Below, piece after piece: positions 32,903 to 41,180 of a stretch of 64,000 nucleotides of DNA. The notes under the pieces were generated by a model. The model was given only the letters and a program-made list of their open reading frames with translations, had not been told where the DNA came from and searched no databases. The DNA is from Sphingomonas sp. PP-CE-1A-559 (GTDB taxonomy: Bacteria > Pseudomonadota > Alphaproteobacteria > Sphingomonadales > Sphingomonadaceae). A program made the position numbers and the translations under genes. Position 1 is the first letter of the stretch, and every line of letters begins with the position of its first letter. Where the stretch lies: contig NZ_SLYA01000004.1 in NCBI RefSeq assembly GCF_004340965.1, forward strand, positions 62,001 through 126,000, given 5' to 3'.

Positions 32903-34983
32903 CCCGGATCTGCCTGCTGACCGACAGCCTCGCCCCGTCCGGCGTCGGCGCGCACATGATGACGCTCGCCGAAGGATTGGGCGGGGACGAGATCGTCGTC
33001 GCCGCGCGGCCCGGCACCGGCCTGCTCGAACACGCCGCCGCCAAGGGTTATGCGGTGAAAGCGCTCGACGACGATGCAGGCCTCGCGCGCTGGCTCGACC
33101 GCGCAGCGCCCGACATCGTCCACGTCCACGCCGGTATCGGCTGGGAAGGCCACGCCGCCGTCCGCGCCGCGCACGCGGCGGGCGTGCCGGTGATCCGCAC
33201 CGAACACCTCCCCTACCTCCTGACCGACCCTGCGCAGCGCGACGAACACCGCGACACCTCGGCCGCACTCGCGCGCCTGATCTGCGTCTCGGACGCCGTC
33301 AGCGACACCCACCGCGCAGCCGGTGTCGATCCGGCACTGGTCGCGACGATCCACAACGGCGTCGGCGCGCACAAACCCTCGCGCTCGCGCGACGCCCTCC
33401 GCAGCGAATGGGGCGTCGGCAATGCCCCCGTCCTCCTGATGGTCGCACGGTTCGCCGAGCAAAAAGGCCACGCTCTGCTGCTCGACGCACTGCCAGCAAT
33501 CCGCGCCGCACAACCGGACGTGATCGTGCTGCTCGCCGGCGAAGGCCCCCTCCTCACCCAGACCGCGCGCGCGATTGCAGCAAAGGATCTGGCCGGCACC
33601 GTCCGCATGCTCGGCACGCGCAACGACGTCGCCGACCTGATGACGCTCGCCGACCTGCTCGTCCTGCCCTCTGCATTCGAGGGCCTGCCGCTGGTCGCGC
33701 TCGAAGCAATGGCCGCCGGCCTGCCCGTCGTCGCCACCGTCGCACCCGGCAATGCCGAAGCGATCGAGGACGGCGTCACCGGTCGCCTGACCGCCGCCGA
33801 CCCGGCCAGTTTCGCCGATGCGATCGTCACGCTGATAGCCGACCGTGACCGCCTGAAAACGATGGCCAGTGCCGCGATCGAACGCCAGCAAGACCTATTC
33901 TCGGCCGATCGCATGATCGCCGACACGCGCGCGGTCTACGCCGCCGTGCAAGATCAGACAGATAGACAATCAAAGGGAGACGGCGTGGAGCGGACACGGA
34001 TCGGGTTCATCGGCGCGGGCGGTATCGCCAATCGCCATTTCGGCGTGCTGGAGCAGTTCGACGACGTCGCGATCGTCGCGGTCGCCGACGTCGACATGGC
34101 GCGCGCGACCGAAGCCGCCGCCCGCTTCGGCGCGCGCGCCTTCGACGATGCGTCCGCGATGCTGGCCGCGGTCGACCTCGACGCGCTCTACATCTGCGTG
34201 CCACCCTTCGCGCACGGTGAACCCGAACGCCTCGCGATCGAGCACAAGCTCCCGTTCTTCGTCGAAAAGCCCGTCGCGCTAGACCTCGGCACCGCGGAGG
34301 ACGTCGCGGCGGCAGTCGACCGGCTCGGTCTCGTCACCGCGGTCGGCTATCACTGGCGCTATCTCGATACCGTGGACGAGGTGAAGGCGCTCCTCTCGGC
34401 AACCCCCGCCCGCCTGCTCTCCGGCTATTGGCTCGACTCAACCCCGCCGCCGCGCTGGTGGTGGAAGAAGGACGCATCGGGCGGCCAGATGCTCGAACAG
34501 ACGACGCACTTGGTCGATCTCGCGCGCTACCTCGTTGGCGACGTCGTCCGCGTCTACGGCCAATCGGGCCACATCGACCGCGCCGCCTTCCCCGGCCTCG
34601 ACGTCGCCACCACCAGTACGGCGATGCTCACCTTCGCGAGCGGCGCGATCGCCAATTTTGCCTCGACCTGCCTGCTCAACTGGAACCACCGCGTCGGCCT
34701 GCACCTGTTTGGCGAAGGCCTCGCGATCGAACTCACCGACCGCGACGTCATGATCGACATCGGCCGCGGACGTCCGGTCCGCGGCACCGGCAGCGATCCG
34801 GTCGTGCTGGAGGATCGCGACTTCATCGACGCAGTCCGCGGCGGCGAAAACCGCATCCGCTGTCCCTACCCCGCCGCCCTCGAAACGCTCCGCCTCGCGC
34901 TGGCGATCGAACGCTCCGCCGTCGAAGGCCGCGCGATCGACGTCCGCGAGCGGGAGGCAACCAAGGAGATGGGGCATGTCTGA
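32899..34983 (+). CDS. Fusion: GT4 glycosyltransferase plus Gfo/Idh/MocA oxidoreductase
   Basis: Residues about 1-355 of this 694-residue protein are a GT4 transferase (LLTDSLAPSGVGAHMMTLAE, EHLPYLLTD, VARFAEQKGHALLLDALP, LPSAFEGLPLVALEAMAAGL). After a short linker, residues about 363-694 form a Gfo/Idh/MocA dehydrogenase: GFIGAGGIANRHF is the NAD(P) Gly-rich loop, FVEKPVALD is the family EKP motif with Lys, and YHWRYLDTV follows. Such dehydrogenases oxidise or epimerise nucleotide sugars. At the junction a GTG (33985) is preceded by AAAGGGAG at proper spacing, so the second enzyme may also be made alone. It overlaps the previous stop as ATGA and the next gene by eight bases. Confidence 0.88.
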   Translation: MTRICLLTDSLAPSGVGAHMMTLAEGLGGDEIVVAARPGTGLLEHAAAKGYAVKALDDDAGLARWLDRAAPDIVHVHAGIGWEGHAAVRAAHAAGVPVIRTEHLPYLLTDPAQRDEHRDTSAALARLICVSDAVSDTHRAAGVDPALVATIHNGVGAHKPSRSRDALRSEWGVGNAPVLLMVARFAEQKGHALLLDALPAIRAAQPDVIVLLAGEGPLLTQTARAIAAKDLAGTVRMLGTRNDVADLMTLADLLVLPSAFEGLPLVALEAMAAGLPVVATVAPGNAEAIEDGVTGRLTAADPASFADAIVTLIADRDRLKTMASAAIERQQDLFSADRMIADTRAVYAAVQDQTDRQSKGDGVERTRIGFIGAGGIANRHFGVLEQFDDVAIVAVADVDMARATEAAARFGARAFDDASAMLAAVDLDALYICVPPFAHGEPERLAIEHKLPFFVEKPVALDLGTAEDVAAAVDRLGLVTAVGYHWRYLDTVDEVKALLSATPARLLSGYWLDSTPPPRWWWKKDASGGQMLEQTTHLVDLARYLVGDVVRVYGQSGHIDRAAFPGLDVATTSTAMLTFASGAIANFASTCLLNWNHRVGLHLFGEGLAIELTDRDVMIDIGRGRPVRGTGSDPVVLEDRDFIDAVRGGENRIRCPYPAALETLRLALAIERSAVEGRAIDVREREATKEMGHV
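33973..33987 (+). promoter_or_regulatory. Internal ribosome binding site and GTG in the fusion gene
   Basis: AAAGGGAG (33973-33979 plus flank) lies five to six bases before an in-frame GTG at 33985, exactly at the border between the transferase and dehydrogenase domains. This is the layout of an ordinary gene start, suggesting a recent loss of a stop codon between two genes or dual translation. Confidence 0.55.
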
Positions 34984-36076
34984 GTGGCGCCACGTCCGCT
35001 CGCTCGGCGTCGAACGTCCCGGCCAAGCCTATTTCTTCGGCTACGACGAAGCACCTCCGGGCGACGGCCAGGTCCGCCTCGACCTGCTCTACACCGGGTT
35101 TTCCGCCGGCACCGAACTCACCTTCGTCAAGAACAGCAACCCGTATTTCCACTCGCGCTGGGACGCAGGCCGCGGCGTGTTCGTCCCCGGCGAATCGAGC
35201 GCGCACTATCCGGTGCCGTTCCTCGGCTACATGGAATGTGCACGCGTCAGCGACAGCCGGGTCGACGATTTCGCGAACGGCGACGTCGTCGGCACCGTCT
35301 TCGGCCACAAGACCGGCCACACCGCAGACCCGTTCAATGATCTGCTGACCAAGCTCCCGCCCGAGCTCGATCCGATCCTCGGCATCTATATCGGCCAGAT
35401 GGGTCCGATCGCCGCCAACGGCATTCTCCACGCGGACGTCGAATTGCTGGGACCCAACGTCGTCAACCTAGGCGACGGCATCCGTGGCCGTCCCGCTTTG
35501 GTGATCGGCGCAGGCATCGTCGGCATGCTGACGGCCCTGTTCGCACAGGCCGCCGGCGCGAGTGAAGTCGTGATCGCCGACCCGTCCCCCTTCCGCCGCC
35601 TGCGCGCCGAATGCCTCGGCATCACCGCTATGACCGAGGATCAGGCCTGGGCGTATGCCAAGGCACGCTGGCTCCACGGCGGCGACGATCGCGGCGCGGA
35701 CGTCGTGTTCCAAACCCGCGCCGACGCCGCCAGCCTCCACGCCGCGATGCGCGCGCTGAGACCGCAGGGCACGGTGATCGACCTTGCTTTCTACCAGGGC
35801 GGCGCGGATCGGCTCAGGCTCGGCGAGGAATTCCACCACAACGGCCTCAACCTCCGCTGCGCGCAGATCAACCGCGTCCCCCGCGGGCTCGGTTTCCAGT
35901 GGGACCGCCGCCGCCTCGCCAACGAGACGGTCAAGCTCCTCCTCGCCCGCGGCCCGGAGATCCGCGCGCAGCTCATCACGCACGTCGTGCCCTATGACGA
36001 CGCGCCAGCCTTCATCGCGCGGCTGGTCGGCGAGCGGCCCGAATTCCTCCAGATCGTCTTCAAGGTCGGCGATTGA
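34976..36076 (+). CDS. Medium-chain dehydrogenase/reductase-like protein
   Basis: This 366-residue protein has the MDR (alcohol dehydrogenase) fold: a GroES-like N-terminal part with LLYTGFSAGTELTFVKN, and a Rossmann domain with VIGAGIVGMLTALFAQAAGA and VIADPSPFRRLRAE. The catalytic zinc cysteine typical of ADH is not evident (the SAGTE segment sits in its place), so it may be zinc-independent. The SAGTE type recurs in bi-domain oxidoreductases of polysaccharide clusters, where an MDR half precedes a Gfo/Idh half; here the Gfo/Idh half is fused to the preceding transferase instead. It would act with that domain in nucleotide-sugar modification (inference). The ATG overlaps the previous gene by eight bases. 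Confidence 0.8.
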   Translation: MSEWRHVRSLGVERPGQAYFFGYDEAPPGDGQVRLDLLYTGFSAGTELTFVKNSNPYFHSRWDAGRGVFVPGESSAHYPVPFLGYMECARVSDSRVDDFANGDVVGTVFGHKTGHTADPFNDLLTKLPPELDPILGIYIGQMGPIAANGILHADVELLGPNVVNLGDGIRGRPALVIGAGIVGMLTALFAQAAGASEVVIADPSPFRRLRAECLGITAMTEDQAWAYAKARWLHGGDDRGADVVFQTRADAASLHAAMRALRPQGTVIDLAFYQGGADRLRLGEEFHHNGLNLRCAQINRVPRGLGFQWDRRRLANETVKLLLARGPEIRAQLITHVVPYDDAPAFIARLVGERPEFLQIVFKVGD

Positions 36077-38331
36077 GTACCGCACTCACTGCCGACGCCC
36101 GACCGATCCGCATCCTGTTCGTCTTCGCCTGGCTCGTCGTCGGCGGCGAGGAGACGGAAGTGCGTCTGCTCGCCCAGGCGCTCGACCCGACCCGCTACCG
36201 GATCGAGGTCGTCGCCTGCTTCCGGAAAGACGGCATGCCCGAGCAGACGCACGCGCAATTGGAAGCGATCGGCGTCCCCGTCGACCGCACGCCCTACGCG
36301 CTCGGCTTCGACGAGACCGTCGCCTACCTCGCCAGCAAGCTGCCCGCGTACGACGTCGTCGTCTCGTGCCAGAACGTCGCGGACATCTATCCCGCGCTCG
36401 AACGCATGTACCTCCGCCCGCCACTGATCGAGCATGGCGGCCTCGTCTCCGAAGCGCTTGCCGGCCCCAAGCATTTCACCGCGCGCTATGTCGGCGTCTG
36501 CGCCTCGATCCGCGACGCCGCCGCCGGCCGCATGCCCGGCCGCGAACACCACGCGATCGAGATCCCGTCGATGGTCGATACGCGCGCCTTCGACCCCGCC
36601 CGCCGCGCGCCGGTCCGTGCGACGCTAGGGATCGCCGAAAACGTACCGCTGATCGGCTGGCTAGGCCGGCTCGACCCGAAGAAGCGCGTCGAGGACTTCA
36701 TCGAAGCCACCGCGCTCGTCCACGCCCGCCACCCCCGGGCGCGTTTCGTCATCATCGGCGGACCGGACGCCTTCATCCCCGAATACGCCGCCGCACTTCG
36801 AAACCGAGCGCACGCACTCGGCCTCGACACCGCCCTAACCTTCCTCGGCGACCGCGACGACGTGCCCGACCTGCTCGCCGCGCTCGACATTTTCGTCTGG
36901 CTGTCGCGCGGCGAAGGCATGCCGCACGTCATCGCAGAAGCCGGCGCCGCACGCCTCCCCGTCATCGCAACGCGCGACAACGGCTCCGAACAACAGATCG
37001 TCGACGGGATCAGCGGCCTGTTCGTGCCCCACGAGGATCCCCCCGCAGTTGCTGCTGCGATCACGAAACTCCTCGAAGACGCCGCACTCCGGACCCGCCT
37101 CGGCACTGCCCTCCGCACCAAGGTCGACACTGACTACGCCATCGCCGCCGTCGTCCCCCGCTGGGAAGCGCTGTTTGCCGAAGTCCTGTCCGACCGGCCG
37201 CCCGTGCCCCGCCCGACCGGCCTGTTCCGGAGCTTTCTGCAAGGCGGCTTCGAATCCTCGACGCACCGCCGCGCACACGATCGCAAGCGCGTCGATGTCA
37301 TTGCGGCGAGCCATCACGACACCCTCGCCGCGCATGATTACAGCGAACTCGCCAGGCTCGGCATCCTGACGGTCCGCGACGGCCTGCGCTGGCATCTGAT
37401 CGAGCGCGAACCCGGCATCTACGACTGGTCCAGCCTCGACCGCCAGCTGGAAGCCGCCAAGGCGATCGGCACCGAAGTCATCTGGGACCTGCTCCATTAC
37501 GGCTGGCCCGACGACATCGATATCTGGACGCCCGCCTTCGTCACGCGCTTCGCCGCTTTCGCCGCCGCCGCCGCGCGCCACATCGGCCCGGCCGCACCCG
37601 GCGAGACGCGCTTCTACGCCCCCGTCAACGAGATCTCGTTCTTCGCCTGGGGCGGCGGCGACGCAGCCTATCTCAACCCGTTCGCCCGAGGCCGCGGCTA
37701 CGAACTGAAGGTCCAACTCGCCCGCGCGTCGATCGCCGCGATGGAGGCGATCCTCGCGGTCGACCCTGCCGCGCGGTTCGTGCATGCCGACCCGGTCATC
37801 AACGTCATCACCGACCCCACGCGCCCGCACGACGCCCCCGCCGCAGAAGGCCACCGCCTTGCGCAATACCAGGCGTGGGACATGATCGCGGGGAAAGCAT
37901 GGCCGCAGATCGGCGGCCGCGCGCCATTGCTGGATATCGTCGGCGTCAATTTCTACCACAACAACCAGTGGATCCACGGCGGCCCCCCGCTGTCGTACGA
38001 CCATCCGCTGAGCCGCCCGCTCCACGCGATCCTCGCCGACGCCTACGCGCGCTACGGCCGCCTGATCTTCATCGCCGAAACCGGTATCGAGGGCAGCGCC
38101 CGCCCCGCCTGGCTCCGCATGATCCTGCGCGAGGTGAAGATTGCCCAATCGCTCGGCGTGCCCGTCGAGGGCGTGTGCCTCTACCCCATCCTCGACCACC
38201 CAGGCTGGGACGACGATCGCTACTGCCCCAACGGCCTGCTCGCCTGCTCGCCGGTGCTCGCGGACCGCGTGCCGGACGCCGCACTCGCCGACGTCATTCG
38301 GCAGGCGGAGGGGCCCGATATCCTGCGTTAA
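36073..38331 (+). CDS. Fusion: GT4 glycosyltransferase plus clan GH-A glycoside hydrolase
   Basis: Residues about 1-385 of this 752-residue protein are a GT4 transferase (FAWLVVGGEETEVRLLAQAL, LGRLDPKKRVEDFIEATALV, RGEGMPHVIAEAGAARLPVI). Residues about 405-750 resemble a clan GH-A (GH1-like) barrel: TVRDGLRWHLIEREPGIYDW, PVNEISF with the acid/base Glu520 and FIAETGIEG with the nucleophile Glu669, 149 residues apart as expected. A hydrolase fused to a transferase may trim, edit or transglycosylate the chain being made. There is no signal peptide, so both domains are cytosolic. The start is TTG at 36073, overlapping the MDR stop as TTGA, with AAGG eight bases upstream. It is the last gene of the operon. 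Confidence 0.85.
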   Translation: MSTALTADARPIRILFVFAWLVVGGEETEVRLLAQALDPTRYRIEVVACFRKDGMPEQTHAQLEAIGVPVDRTPYALGFDETVAYLASKLPAYDVVVSCQNVADIYPALERMYLRPPLIEHGGLVSEALAGPKHFTARYVGVCASIRDAAAGRMPGREHHAIEIPSMVDTRAFDPARRAPVRATLGIAENVPLIGWLGRLDPKKRVEDFIEATALVHARHPRARFVIIGGPDAFIPEYAAALRNRAHALGLDTALTFLGDRDDVPDLLAALDIFVWLSRGEGMPHVIAEAGAARLPVIATRDNGSEQQIVDGISGLFVPHEDPPAVAAAITKLLEDAALRTRLGTALRTKVDTDYAIAAVVPRWEALFAEVLSDRPPVPRPTGLFRSFLQGGFESSTHRRAHDRKRVDVIAASHHDTLAAHDYSELARLGILTVRDGLRWHLIEREPGIYDWSSLDRQLEAAKAIGTEVIWDLLHYGWPDDIDIWTPAFVTRFAAFAAAAARHIGPAAPGETRFYAPVNEISFFAWGGGDAAYLNPFARGRGYELKVQLARASIAAMEAILAVDPAARFVHADPVINVITDPTRPHDAPAAEGHRLAQYQAWDMIAGKAWPQIGGRAPLLDIVGVNFYHNNQWIHGGPPLSYDHPLSRPLHAILADAYARYGRLIFIAETGIEGSARPAWLRMILREVKIAQSLGVPVEGVCLYPILDHPGWDDDRYCPNGLLACSPVLADRVPDAALADVIRQAEGPDILR

Positions 38332-38431
38332 CTTGGGCCCGGATACTGATCGAAGTCGATACGATCGAGGGGACATTTCCGCCGCCACGTCGCGTTGACG
38401 ATTGCCACAAAGGCATGCGGAGAGAGATCAC

Positions 38432-38812
38432 ATGGCCATTAAATTTGCAGGAACGATGAACGCGATCAATCGCGGGCTCGACGCGACCAAGCCCACCAAG
38501 GGTGCCGACATGGTCGAGGATTGGGAAGCCGCGCTGGCCGATACCGAAGTCTCCGGCGCCAAGGGAATCCTTCGCGATCTCGGCTCGCTGCGCAAGCAGT
38601 TGGAGAAGGACACGCCCGACGCCGACCGCGTCCACGCGCTGCTCCACCGCCTCGGCACCGCGACGACCAAGATCGCCGACAAGGCCGACAAGTCGCAGGA
38701 CAAGCTGAAGGCACTCGGCGAAGCGCTGACCGAAGCCGGTGAGGACGCACCGGACGAGGAAGAGGACGTCGCCGCCGCCGCCGCGCCCAAGCGCGCCCGC
38801 AAGAAGGCCTGA
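38432..38812 (+). CDS. Small charged helical protein, function unknown
   Basis: This 126-residue protein is Lys/Ala/Asp/Glu-rich and almost wholly helical (GAKGILRDLGSLRKQLEKDT, ATTKIADKADKSQDKLKALG), with an acidic stretch (EDAPDEEEDV) and a basic tail (KRARKKA). It has no signal, membrane segment or recognised domain. The ATG at 38432 has GGAGAGAG six bases upstream, a strong ribosome site. A strong bidirectional terminator follows 10 bp after its stop, so it is probably a single-gene unit. The shape suggests a cytosolic or nucleoid-associated stress protein; that is speculation from composition and from the stress genes nearby. Confidence 0.75.
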   Translation: MAIKFAGTMNAINRGLDATKPTKGADMVEDWEAALADTEVSGAKGILRDLGSLRKQLEKDTPDADRVHALLHRLGTATTKIADKADKSQDKLKALGEALTEAGEDAPDEEEDVAAAAAPKRARKKA

Positions 38813-38821
38813 ACGAAAAAC

Positions 38822-38856
38822 GGGCCGGCGATCACCCGATCGCCGGCCCTTTTCTT
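38822..38856. terminator. Bidirectional rho-independent terminator
   Basis: GGGCCGGCGATC (38822-38833) and GATCGCCGGCCC (38838-38849) form a perfect 12-bp stem with loop ACCC. The plus strand continues TTTTCTT and the minus strand GTTTTTCG, so it can stop both the helical-protein gene and the convergent DUF892 gene. Confidence 0.9.
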
Positions 38857-38874
38857 AATTACCTCGCGAAAACC

Positions 38875-39390
38875 TCAGGCGGTGACCGCCTCGGCTTTCG
38901 GATTGACCTTCGAGGTCGCCATCGCGGTCAGCTTGTCGTCGGTCGCATATTCCTCGTCGAGCGTTTCCTTCAGGATCGCCGCGATCTCGCTGCGACCAAG
39001 CTGGTTCGCCCACGCGATCAGCGTGCCGTAGCGCGTGATCTCGTAATGCTCGACCGCCTGCGCCGACGCGATCAGCGCCGCATCGAGCACCGCCTTGTCG
39101 GCAATCTCGCCCGCGACTTCGTTCGCTTCCTTGATGATCCCGTCGATCGCCGGGCAGGTCACGGCTTTCGCCTTCTCGCCGAGCAGTTCGAAGATCCGCT
39201 CGAGACGAACGATCTGGCCCTCGGTCTCGCGCAGGTGCGTCTCGAACCCGGCCTTCAGACCCGGCGCGGTCGCCTTGTCGGTCATCTTCGGCAGTGCCTT
39301 GGTGATCTGGTGCTCGGCATAATACACGTCCTGCAACTGGTGCAGGAACAGGTCTTCGAACGTCGCGATGTCCTTGGAAAACAAGCCCAT
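38875..39390 (-). CDS. YciF/DUF892 ferritin-like stress protein
   Basis: This 171-residue protein is a member of the YciE/YciF (DUF892) ferritin-like family: a helical bundle with LFLHQLQDVYYAEHQITKAL at the start and conserved Glu/His positions (HLRETEGQIVRLERIF, AVEHYEITRYGTLIAWANQL) that may bind two metal ions. Family members are induced by osmotic or general stress, but their reaction is not known. The ATG at 39390 has GAGG eight bases upstream; an ATG three codons earlier is too close to that site. It converges on the helical-protein gene through a shared terminator and lies downstream of wrbA in the same direction. Confidence 0.88.
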   Translation of the reverse strand: MGLFSKDIATFEDLFLHQLQDVYYAEHQITKALPKMTDKATAPGLKAGFETHLRETEGQIVRLERIFELLGEKAKAVTCPAIDGIIKEANEVAGEIADKAVLDAALIASAQAVEHYEITRYGTLIAWANQLGRSEIAAILKETLDEEYATDDKLTAMATSKVNPKAEAVTA

Positions 39391-39432
39391 GATCATATCC
39401 TCGCATAGCTGGTGCACGCGAAGCGAAATGCT

Positions 39433-39491
39433 CCGGTGGTGGCCAAACGTCCTTACCGGGGGGTAAGTTTCGTCGGGCCGGCCACCACCGG
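39433..39491. repeat. Nested inverted repeat between wrbA and the DUF892 gene
   Basis: CCGGTGGTGGCC (39433-39444) and GGCCACCACCGG (39480-39491) are perfect complements around a loop that itself holds CTTACC (39452-39457) and GGTAAG (39462-39467). Lying 12 bp past the wrbA stop, it may end that transcript, while the inner hairpin sits in the leader of the next gene. Confidence 0.55.
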
Positions 39492-39502
39492 ATACCGGCA
39501 GC

Positions 39503-40105
39503 TTATGCGGTCAGCTTGGCTGCCGTTTCCGCGATCCGCTTGCCCTGATAGCGCGCGGCATCGAGCTCTTCGGTGTGCGGCATGCGGCTGCCGTCGCCGT
39601 CCGAGATCGTCGTCGCGCCATAGGGCGAGCCGCCCTTGACCTTGTCGACGCCCATCTGTGCCTGGAACCCGTAATCGAGCCCGACGATCGTCATGCCATG
39701 ATGCAGCAAGTTGGTGATGATCGAGAACAAGGTCGTTTCCTGGCCGCCATGCTGGCTCGCGGTCGAGGTGAACGCACCGCCGACCTTGCCGATCAGCGCG
39801 CCGGTAAACCACTGGCCACCGGTCGTGTCCCAGAACTGCGCCATCTGCGCGGGCATCCGGCCGAAGCGGGTCGGCGCACCGACGATGATCGCGTCGTACT
39901 GCGCGAGCGCATCCGGGCCTTCGATCACGGCATGCGCGGTGTCGGTCTTGAAGTGCGCAGCCTCGATCACGGCTTGGGGCGCGGTTTCGGCGACGCGCCG
40001 GATATCGACCTCGGCACCAGCGGCGCGCGCGCCCTCGGCGACGGCATCCGCCATCTGCTCGATATGGCCGTAGGACGAGTAATAAAGCACGAGAACCTTG
40101 GTCAT
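39503..40105 (-). CDS. wrbA: NAD(P)H:quinone oxidoreductase WrbA
   Basis: This 200-residue flavodoxin-like protein matches WrbA, which reduces quinones by two electrons with NAD(P)H and FMN, avoiding semiquinone radicals under oxidative stress. Signatures are [20 protein letters not shown] (phosphate-binding loop), [53 protein letters not shown] and the late [10 protein letters not shown]. Length is normal. AAGGAAACACCC before the ATG is a good ribosome site. It lies next to a pirin gene, another protein linked to redox and aromatic metabolism, separated by a long inverted repeat. Confidence 0.95.
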   Translation of the reverse strand: MTKVLVLYYSSYGHIEQMADAVAEGARAAGAEVDIRRVAETAPQAVIEAAHFKTDTAHAVIEGPDALAQYDAIIVGAPTRFGRMPAQMAQFWDTTGGQWFTGALIGKVGGAFTSTASQHGGQETTLFSIITNLLHHGMTIVGLDYGFQAQMGVDKVKGGSPYGATTISDGDGSRMPHTEELDAARYQGKRIAETAAKLTA

Positions 40106-40123
40106 GGGTGTTTCCTTCGAGTT

Positions 40124-40218
40124 CCCCTCCCGCTTGCGGGAGGGGTTAGGGGAGGGCAGTTCCGGGCGGGATCGCGGGAGGAAGCCCCTCCCCCGACCCC
40201 TCCCGCAAGCGGGAGGGG
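40124..40218. repeat. Long inverted repeat of the CCTCCC/GGGAGG type
   Basis: A 33-base arm (40124-40156, starting CCCCTCCCGCTTGCGGGAGG) pairs with 40186-40218 with two mismatches, and each arm contains its own CCTCCCGC-TTGC/GCAA-GCGGGAGG hairpin. It fills the gap between the wrbA start and the pirin stop and is of the same family as the repeats near 23006, 44078 and 46438. Confidence 0.7.
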
Positions 40219-40223
40219 GAGTT

Positions 40224-40943
40224 TTACTCCGAGTCTACCAGAACGATCTCGGCGTCTTCTTGAGCCGTGATCGTCACCGTCTGGCCGCCCAGCAGCGCCG
40301 CTCCGTCGCGCGCACCAAAGGCGTCTTCACCGATCGTGATCGCGCCAGTCGCCGGCACCAGATACACGTGACGCCCCTCGCCGACCGCATAGTCGACGCT
40401 GTCGCCAGCCTTCAGGGTAGCCGCCAGAACCCGCGCATTCGCCCGGATCGGCAACGCATCGCCGTCACCCTCGAACCCGCTCGCCAGCGTCACGAACTGG
40501 CCCGAACGCTCGCCCTTCGGAAACGGCTTGGCACCCCAGCTCGGCGCGCCGCCCTTGCGCGAGGGCTCGATCCAGATCTGGAAGATCGTCGTCGTTTCGG
40601 GCTCGAGATTATACTCGGCATGCCGCACGCCGGTCCCCGCGCTCATCACCTGCACGTCGCCAGCCTCGGTGCGGCCCTTGTTGCCGAGCGAATCCTGGTG
40701 CGTGATCGCGCCAGACCGGACATAGGTGATGATCTCCATGTCCTGATGCGGATGCGGCGGGAAGCCCGAGTTCGCGGCGATCTGGTCGTCGTTCCACACG
40801 CGGATCGCTCCCCAGCCCATCCGGGCCGGATCGTAATAGCTCGCGAACGAGAAATGATGCCGCGCGTTCAGCCAGCCGTGATCGGCATGGCCAAGGCTCT
40901 CGAAGGGGCGGCGGTCAACTTTGGAAAGGGTCGTGGTCGTCAT
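40224..40943 (-). CDS. Pirin family protein (YhhW/quercetinase-like)
   Basis: This 239-residue protein is a bicupin of the pirin family. The N-terminal cupin has the metal-binding motif [15 protein letters not shown], followed by GSLGN-type spacing ([20 protein letters not shown]) and GVRHAEYN. The C-terminal cupin is less conserved, as usual. YhhW-type pirins oxidise quercetin in vitro; the natural substrate is unknown. A LysR-type regulator gene is divergent from it across a 237-bp gap, which fits the common pirin-LysR pair. The ATG at 40943 is the only reasonable start, though its ribosome site is weak. Confidence 0.92.
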   Translation of the reverse strand: MTTTTLSKVDRRPFESLGHADHGWLNARHHFSFASYYDPARMGWGAIRVWNDDQIAANSGFPPHPHQDMEIITYVRSGAITHQDSLGNKGRTEAGDVQVMSAGTGVRHAEYNLEPETTTIFQIWIEPSRKGGAPSWGAKPFPKGERSGQFVTLASGFEGDGDALPIRANARVLAATLKAGDSVDYAVGEGRHVYLVPATGAITIGEDAFGARDGAALLGGQTVTITAQEDAEIVLVDSE

Positions 40944-41048
40944 GCTAGGTCTCCACTGATTGAACCCTAGATAAGCGCTGCGATTACGCCGTAAATAGAA
41001 ACGCTGGAAACCGATCGTTTCGGTGGCTATCCTGTACCAGCCAATCGA

Positions 41049-41152
41049 CCACCCCGGCGAAGGCCGGGGCCCAATTGGGGGACATCGATAACGACGCGCC
41101 GTCCGTCGTTACATTGGCCTCTCCAATTGGGCCCCGGCCTCCGCCGGGGTGG
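41049..41152. repeat. Inverted repeat of the CACCCCGGCG...CCAATTGG family
   Basis: Thirty-base arms at 41049-41078 and 41123-41152 are complementary except for one position, around a 44-base loop. The arm sequence (CCACCCCGGCGAAGGCCGGG...CCAATTGG) is a dispersed intergenic element I associate with alphaproteobacteria. It lies between the divergent pirin and LysR genes and runs up to 28 bp before the LysR start, so it probably lies in that promoter or leader. Confidence 0.8.
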
Positions 41153-41180
41153 TATTCTACGGATGTTTGCGGAGACCCAC

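Noticed and set aside
38372..38396. Possible EcfG promoter before the small helical protein (GGACA-N17-CGTT)
   Set aside because: The upstream box has two mismatches to GGAAC, so I did not list it as a promoter.
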